Source: Propionibacterium acidifaciens DSM 21887 (lineage in GTDB: Bacteria; Actinomycetota; Actinomycetes; Propionibacteriales; Propionibacteriaceae). Taken from it: 44,621 nt of DNA. The stretch covers positions 1 to 44,621 of the forward strand of contig NZ_AUFR01000025.1 in the NCBI RefSeq assembly GCF_000426605.1. Direction: 5' to 3'. Position numbers and translations under genes: made by a program. Positions 44,336 to 44,621 of this stretch are shown in pieces. Every line of letters starts with the position of its first letter. Position 1 is the first letter of the stretch. The notes under the pieces were generated by a model, which was not told the DNA's origin, did no database searches, and saw only the letters and a program-made list of their open reading frames with translations.

Positions 44336-44621
44336 TCAGGGCTCCTCCGCCGCGCGGATCTCGTCCTCCCAGGCCCGGGTGGCGTCACGGACCGCCTGGT
44401 CGATGTCGACGCCGCTGGCCTGGGCCCGCTGCACGAGCCGCAGGACCCGGACGCCGGCCTCGACGGAGGTGATCGGCTCCGCCGCGAACGGCACCCCGTC
44501 CGGGCCGCCGTTGTCGAGGCGCTGGGCGGTCTTCGCGGCACGGGCCAGCGTCGGCAGGGACCCGGCGATGCCGTCCAGGCACGAATCACGGTGCTTCACG
44601 GCGCGCTTGCGCAGCTCCCAG
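44336..44621 (-). CDS. mazG: MazG nucleoside triphosphate pyrophosphohydrolase, C-terminal part
   Basis: The window ends inside this leftward gene; only its last 94 codons are present. The first visible residues WELRKRAVKHRDSCLDGIAG and then SLPTLARAAKTAQRLDN match the C-terminal end of MazG, whose family reads W(E/D)xxK-E-R-S-LDGIP-SLPAL. The acidic metal-binding helices of the active site lie outside. MazG hydrolyses noncanonical NTPs. In mycobacteria mazG is two genes from eno, which supports the view that the regulator/ABC genes were inserted between them. Confidence 0.85.
   Translation of the reverse strand, partial: WELRKRAVKHRDSCLDGIAGSLPTLARAAKTAQRLDNGGPDGVPFAAEPITSVEAGVRVLRLVQRAQASGVDIDQAVRDATRAWEDEIRAAEEP

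Overview
The window is high-GC actinobacterial chromosome, probably from a propionibacterium-like or related mycothiol-producing Actinomycetota. Supporting signs are a mycothiol S-conjugate amidase (Mca), a short-chain Z-prenyl transferase of the Rv1086 type, DivIC/FtsB-DUF501-Ppx/GppA following enolase, frequent GTG starts, and many genes that look leaderless (a TANNNT-like hexamer 6-8 nt before the start codon). The exact genus cannot be fixed from the sequence.

Layout. 1-2.4 kb is an accessory edge: a decayed IS630-family transposase, a SAM methyltransferase and a YefM-YoeB toxin-antitoxin pair. 2.5-9.9 kb is housekeeping: YchF, M18 aminopeptidase, RmuC, IspH, XseA and XseB. A 0.69-kb G+T-rich non-coding stretch follows. 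10.5-14.4 kb carries an acidic orphan, a hemolysin III-type membrane protein, a prenyl transferase, Mca and GreA, an order recalling M. tuberculosis Rv1080c-Rv1086. 14.8-18.8 kb has a DUF4097-like protein, an AI-2E/PerM-family membrane protein, uracil-DNA glycosylase and an FMN reductase. 19.2-22.6 kb is an SsuABC/NMT1-type ABC importer operon preceded by a short cysteine-containing leader ORF with a strong Shine-Dalgarno. 22.9-34.9 kb holds two tandem DinB-like proteins, a FUSC membrane protein, an SRPBCC protein, alkyladenine glycosylase, a lipoprotein with an internal duplication, a Nudix protein, a DUF4432 epimerase-like protein, a Bax-inhibitor-1 protein, a divergent TetR/MFS pair and a family-5 uracil-DNA glycosylase.

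35-39 kb is the conserved block eno-ftsB-DUF501-ppx, transcribed leftward and followed by a tRNA with anticodon UAA but a short variable loop. In relatives mazG lies close to eno. Here they are separated by a lower-GC insert (about 39.67-43.98 kb) with a large LuxR-type regulator and a two-gene ABC exporter; the window ends inside mazG.

The most notable points are the cysteine leader ORF, the five-cysteine Tat-exported binding protein with a Cys-Cys-Cys motif, the LuxR regulator with an apparently dead P-loop, the short-arm tRNA-Leu(UAA), the tandem DinB pair whose second copy lost its metal ligands, and two intergenic sets of one degenerate GC-rich repeat, one with 60-61-bp spacing. No self-evidently new multi-gene defence system was seen.
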